15,297 bases of DNA from CAVPRW01 sp046727435 [NCBI: bacterium] (lineage in GTDB: Bacteria; Tectomicrobia; Entotheonellia; J063): NCBI GenBank assembly GCA_046727435.1, contig JBKPCR010000194.1, positions 1 to 15,297 on the forward strand, read 5' to 3'. The notes beneath the pieces were generated by a model that was given only the letters and a program-made list of their open reading frames with translations, searched no databases and was not told the origin of the DNA. Shown piece by piece: positions 13,200 to 15,297 of the stretch; within the stretch, counting starts at the first letter, position 1, and each line of letters starts with the position of its first letter. The translations under genes were made by a program, and so were the position numbers.

Positions 13200-14270
13200 T
13201 CAGGGCAGAGCGATAGGTGCTTTAAGGTCACGGAGCAATCGCTGAAACGCCTCCTGGTAAGCATTGTAGTTCTTCCAGTTGCTGAAGTCTGGGATAAAGT
13301 ACTCGCGGATCTCACGCGCAGAGTCTTTCCCGGTATCTGCGTCAAAGCACTCTAACGTACGTATGGCCTCGAATGAGACCACGCGCACAGGAAAAAGCAC
13401 CTGCCTGTGTTCCTGCATCTCGCATTGCCTCGCCCTAGCGATCTCGGTTTTCACCCACTCACTATTCATGCTGTGGGATGAGAGGATCAGCAGCAGGCGT
13501 TCATGGACGCTGATGGCCTGATTAATCTGCTCGTGGAGCTTTCGGCCGCCCTGGACATCGTGCGGTGCAAACCAACAGCGCACTCCCTTGCTGAGCACAT
13601 CAGCATGGAGGCGTTCTGCAAACTCCTGATCTTTGCTCGAATAGCTGATAAAGCAGGAATAGTACTCAAAAGGGCGTCCGACCAGCGATTTCGTATAGGT
13701 AATCATTTCATCTGGGACGCCCGCCCCTCGTAGGAAGGCTTCAGGGATGTTGGCCTGCGAGCGATAGAGCGTATCAATGCCAATGGTCGAAGGGCCATAG
13801 TGCTGTACTGTTTCGAGTCCTCGAACCGTGCTTAGGTCGACATCTCCCAAAATGGTCTATTCCATCTTTGCCTTAGTAAGGTTTGCACGGATGAGGGCTG
13901 CATCGGTGAGGTTCGCCCCACTGAGTTCCGCTCTACTGAAATCTGCCCCTCTGATGTCCGCACTAGCAAGGCGAGCGTCACTGAGGTCCGCCCCCCTAAG
14001 GTCTGCCTCCCTGAGGTCCGCGCCCTTGAGGTCCGACTCTTCGAGGCTTGCCTCCCTGAGGTCCGCGCCATAGAGATCTGCATTAGCAAGGTAAGCCTCC
14101 CCGAGGTCCGCCCCCCTGAGGTCCGCCCTCCTGAGGTTTACCTCCCTGAGGTCCATCCTTCAAAGTTCAGCCTAGTAGAAGTCCGGCCTAATTTCGGGAT
14201 ACGCGTTCCGCCACTGATTCCAGACTGCTACCCCTTGCTTTAGCCGTGCGAGATGTTCTTCGTTCGCCAT
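13200..14270 (-). pseudogene. Pentapeptide-repeat/TIR protein interrupted by three in-frame stops
   Basis: One uninterrupted register of 357 codons runs from ATG 14270 to TGA 13200-13202. It begins MANEEHLARLKQGVAVWNQW, the same cap as the gene at 7134. Codons about 39-138 are pentapeptide repeats (DLRGA, DLGEA, YLANA and so on), then a linker containing VDLSTVRGLETVQHYGPSTI leads to a classical TIR domain from about codon 205. That domain reads CFISYSSKDQEFAERLHADV with GVRCWFAPHDV and SMNSEWVKTEI, where E276 is in the catalytic glutamate position. Stops occur at codon 33 (TAG 14172-14174), codon 37 (TGA 14160-14162) and codon 138 (TAG 13857-13859), with no frameshift anywhere. As written, only separate pieces could be made, for example repeats from ATG 14156 or the TIR part from TTG 13850. 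Its start is 3 bases after the VanZ-like stop. Confidence 0.82.
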
Positions 14271-14299
14271 CGGTCACGCCTCCTCAACCAGCCACCGCG
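14256..14299 (-). repeat. Gene-boundary repeat, copy 1 (VanZ / pentapeptide-TIR)
   Basis: This segment covers the end of the VanZ-like gene (RWLVEEA, stop) and the first five codons (MANEE) of the pentapeptide-TIR gene. By eye it matches 12815-12858 at 38 of 44 positions without gaps. The match is stronger than the coding content alone requires and spans the stop, the spacer and the ribosome binding site. Confidence 0.7.
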
Positions 14300-14672
14300 G
14301 TAACATCTCCTTGATGCACGTACGTGACGCCAGTACCCAGACGCCGACAACGCCCAAGCTATCAATCACGATATCGCGGACCGTGCCCTCCCGCCCTGGC
14401 ACAAAGGTTTGATGCCATTCATCGGAGCATGCGTACAACGCCGCGACGAACATGGCGAGCAGCCAGGCATAGGTGGGTCGGGCCACATGCAGCCGAAAAG
14501 CACGAAACAGGAGAACAGTTAATACCGCGAAGACCGTCAGATGTGCTAGTTTTCGGAGGATAAAGTCATAGACTGGCTCGAAGGGTGAGGCGAGCGAGGG
14601 GGTGGCAGAGAACGCAAAAATCACCCCCATCCAGAAGACTACTGCCATCCACCGCACGAGAAACTTCACCAT
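14274..14672 (-). CDS. VanZ-like family membrane protein
   Basis: The protein has 132 residues and four predicted membrane helices at about 7-24, 38-57, 67-86 and 101-118. It shows VanZ-family features: FILRKLAHLTVFAVL, then DEWHQTFVPGREGTVRDIVI followed by DSLG. VanZ-like proteins are small integral membrane proteins of mostly unknown function; one member gives teicoplanin resistance. ATG 14672 overlaps the stop of a 26-codon frame upstream. The C-terminal residues IKEMLPRWLVEEA look unlike a VanZ end and resemble instead the end of the small RHH protein at 12833 (VQEALARWLAEET), as if the tail had been acquired. It is the first substantial gene of the pentapeptide-TIR transcript. Confidence 0.85.
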   Translation of the reverse strand: MVKFLVRWMAVVFWMGVIFAFSATPSLASPFEPVYDFILRKLAHLTVFAVLTVLLFRAFRLHVARPTYAWLLAMFVAALYACSDEWHQTFVPGREGTVRDIVIDSLGVVGVWVLASRTCIKEMLPRWLVEEA

Positions 14673-14746
14673 AATGTGCCCCAGGCCGGTAGCTCATGCC
14701 TGCAGAAGCGATACTGGGCGCATTGCTGTAGGCTGAGCCGGGTCAT
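14666..14746 (-). CDS. Possible 26-codon ORF coupling two genes
   Basis: ATG 14746 overlaps the stop of the preceding small gene (ATGA), and its own TGA (14666-14668) overlaps the VanZ-like start by 7 bases. It encodes MTRLSLQQCAQYRFCRHELP then AWGTLW, with two cysteines. The double overlap suggests a translated coupling peptide, but the frame is too short to exclude chance. Confidence 0.3.
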   Translation of the reverse strand: MTRLSLQQCAQYRFCRHELPAWGTLW

Positions 14747-15056
14747 AAACCGTCTTCTGGTAGATACTGCCGCCGCTCGAAAAATTGATTGAGCGTCAGG
14801 TTCACCAGGTCTTTGAGCTCCACCCCCTCTGCTTGGGCGTAGCGCTCAATCAGGTCCACATACAGCATGTCGACGACGTACGTCTTTTTCACGGTGTACC
14901 GTGGTGTCCCGATCGGCTAGCCCCTGGACCTTGAGCTGGTCCTACTGGGTCCAGTCAATCGTCCGCCGCCATGGCTTAGAGTCCCCGATAGACATCGCGC
15001 CGATGACGCACCCTTGCGATGGTCACCGCAACGTTCGTCTGCAATGTGTCGGTCAC
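14743..15056 (-). pseudogene. Small RHH-like protein gene, N-terminal part decayed
   Basis: The C-terminal 49 codons from GTG 14892 are intact and protein-like: VKKTYVVDMLYVDLIERYAQ then AEGVELKDLVNLTLNQFFER and RQYLPEDGL. Upstream, successive frames give VTDTLQTNVAVTIARVRHRR from GTG 15056, then DSKPWRRTIDWTQ, a TAG (14942-14944), QLKVQGL, and then PIGTPRYT joining the intact part. Two single-base insertions (in CCCC 14983-14986 and at T14918) plus one nonsense codon explain the breaks. The intact end may still be made alone as a 49-residue protein. A diverged copy lies at 8111-8260. The family is unknown; the pattern suits a small DNA-binding or antitoxin-like protein. A perfect AAGGAGGTGATC lies 8-20 bases before GTG 15056. 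Confidence 0.5.
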
Positions 15057-15062
15057 GCGATA

Positions 15063-15077
15063 GGATCACCTCCTTTC
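15063..15077 (-). promoter_or_regulatory. Extreme Shine-Dalgarno sequence, complement of the 16S 3' tail
   Basis: On the + strand this reads GGATCACCTCCTTTC, the same as the 3' end of bacterial 16S rRNA. On the - strand it is therefore a ribosome binding site complementary to the whole tail. The GTG at 15056 follows. The preceding bases do not match 16S rRNA, so it is not an rRNA gene end. Confidence 0.5.
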
Positions 15078-15158
15078 CGAAAGTTCCACAGTCAAGCTTG
15101 CTGTTGCGGGCTAGTGAAAAGAACGCTTGATGACCAACGACCTCCTGGCCCGCCTTGC

Positions 15159-15297
15159 CTATTGTTTCATCAGCACGTCAAGCCCGTCGGCGCAGGCGCG
15201 GGCGACCGCATAGCCCGCCTTTTCTTCCCCGGGCATTTTATCCCAGCCCCCTTTTTCAATGAAGGTACCGCGCTGGTAGGAACTTAATTTCCCGAAG
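15159..15297 (-). CDS. Unknown protein, C-terminal part at window edge
   Basis: The - strand frame is open from the right edge and ends at TAG 15159-15161. The last 46 residues are FGKLSSYQRGTFIEKGGWDK, MPGEEKAGYAVARACADGLD, and VLMKQ. The composition is convincingly protein-like (a glycine-turn, then an amphipathic helix). I do not recognise the family. It lies on the same strand as the accessory genes and ends about 100 bases before the next gene's start. Confidence 0.5.
   Translation of the reverse strand, partial: FGKLSSYQRGTFIEKGGWDKMPGEEKAGYAVARACADGLDVLMKQ

Noticed and set aside
13180-13200. GC-rich inverted repeat after the TIR stop as a terminator
   Set aside because: The CCGGG/CCCGG arms are too close together to form a proper loop and no T-run follows.
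14160-14174. Selenocysteine recoding as the explanation for stops in the pentapeptide-TIR gene
   Set aside because: Two of the three stops are TAG, which tRNA-Sec does not read, so nonsense decay is simpler.
15063-15077. End of a 16S rRNA gene on the + strand
   Set aside because: Only the last 15 bases match; the preceding sequence has none of the conserved helix 45 region.

Overview
The window looks like part of a GC-rich bacterial chromosome. My best guess is a Nitrospira-type (Nitrospirota) organism, because the integrase, the tandem ribbon-helix-helix/DUF72 pair and the pentapeptide-TIR genes resemble families I associate with that group. This is inference from protein style, not a database result. 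A selenocysteine tRNA implies that the host uses selenocysteine.

Layout. (1) 1-2695 is ordinary chromosome on the + strand: the C-terminal part of a peptide-type ABC substrate-binding protein, then its two permeases (DppB-like and DppC-like). The operon seems cut off just after the permeases: a strong ribosome binding site and 16 codons of a next gene run straight into foreign DNA. (2) 2789-3418 is mobile-element wreckage: a group II intron maturase fragment (- strand) abutting a tyrosine integrase C-terminus (+ strand) that has lost its catalytic tyrosine. (3) 3423-3516 is tRNA-Sec (selC), followed on the - strand by an intact tyrosine integrase and the N-terminal stub of a second one. This is the classic edge of an island inserted at the 3' end of a tRNA gene. 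(4) From about 4.8 kb to the right end, nearly every recognisable gene is on the - strand and accessory in character: a frameshifted phospholipase-D-type nuclease, a pentapeptide-repeat protein with a TIR-like C-terminal domain, two small lipoproteins, a membrane-anchored TIR protein, a DUF72 protein coupled to a tandem ribbon-helix-helix protein, a large protein with an Apea-type HEPN motif behind two tiny genes, a pentapeptide-TIR gene with three in-frame stops, a VanZ-like membrane protein, and several small decayed genes.

How the genes may work together. Three TIR or TIR-like proteins, a HEPN protein and a PLD nuclease next to a tRNA-integrated integrase suggest a defence or inter-element conflict island that is partly intact and partly eroded. 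Many genes carry single-base frameshifts or nonsense codons (PLD nuclease, small RHH gene before HEPN, DUF72 tail, pentapeptide-TIR, small genes near 8.3 kb and 14.9 kb). The most unusual observation is a 44-bp near-identical gene boundary. It lies between VanZ and pentapeptide-TIR at 14256-14299 and again in front of the HEPN gene at 12815-12858. The upstream gene ends in RWL-EE and the downstream one begins with MANEE, as if different effectors had been exchanged behind one conserved junction.
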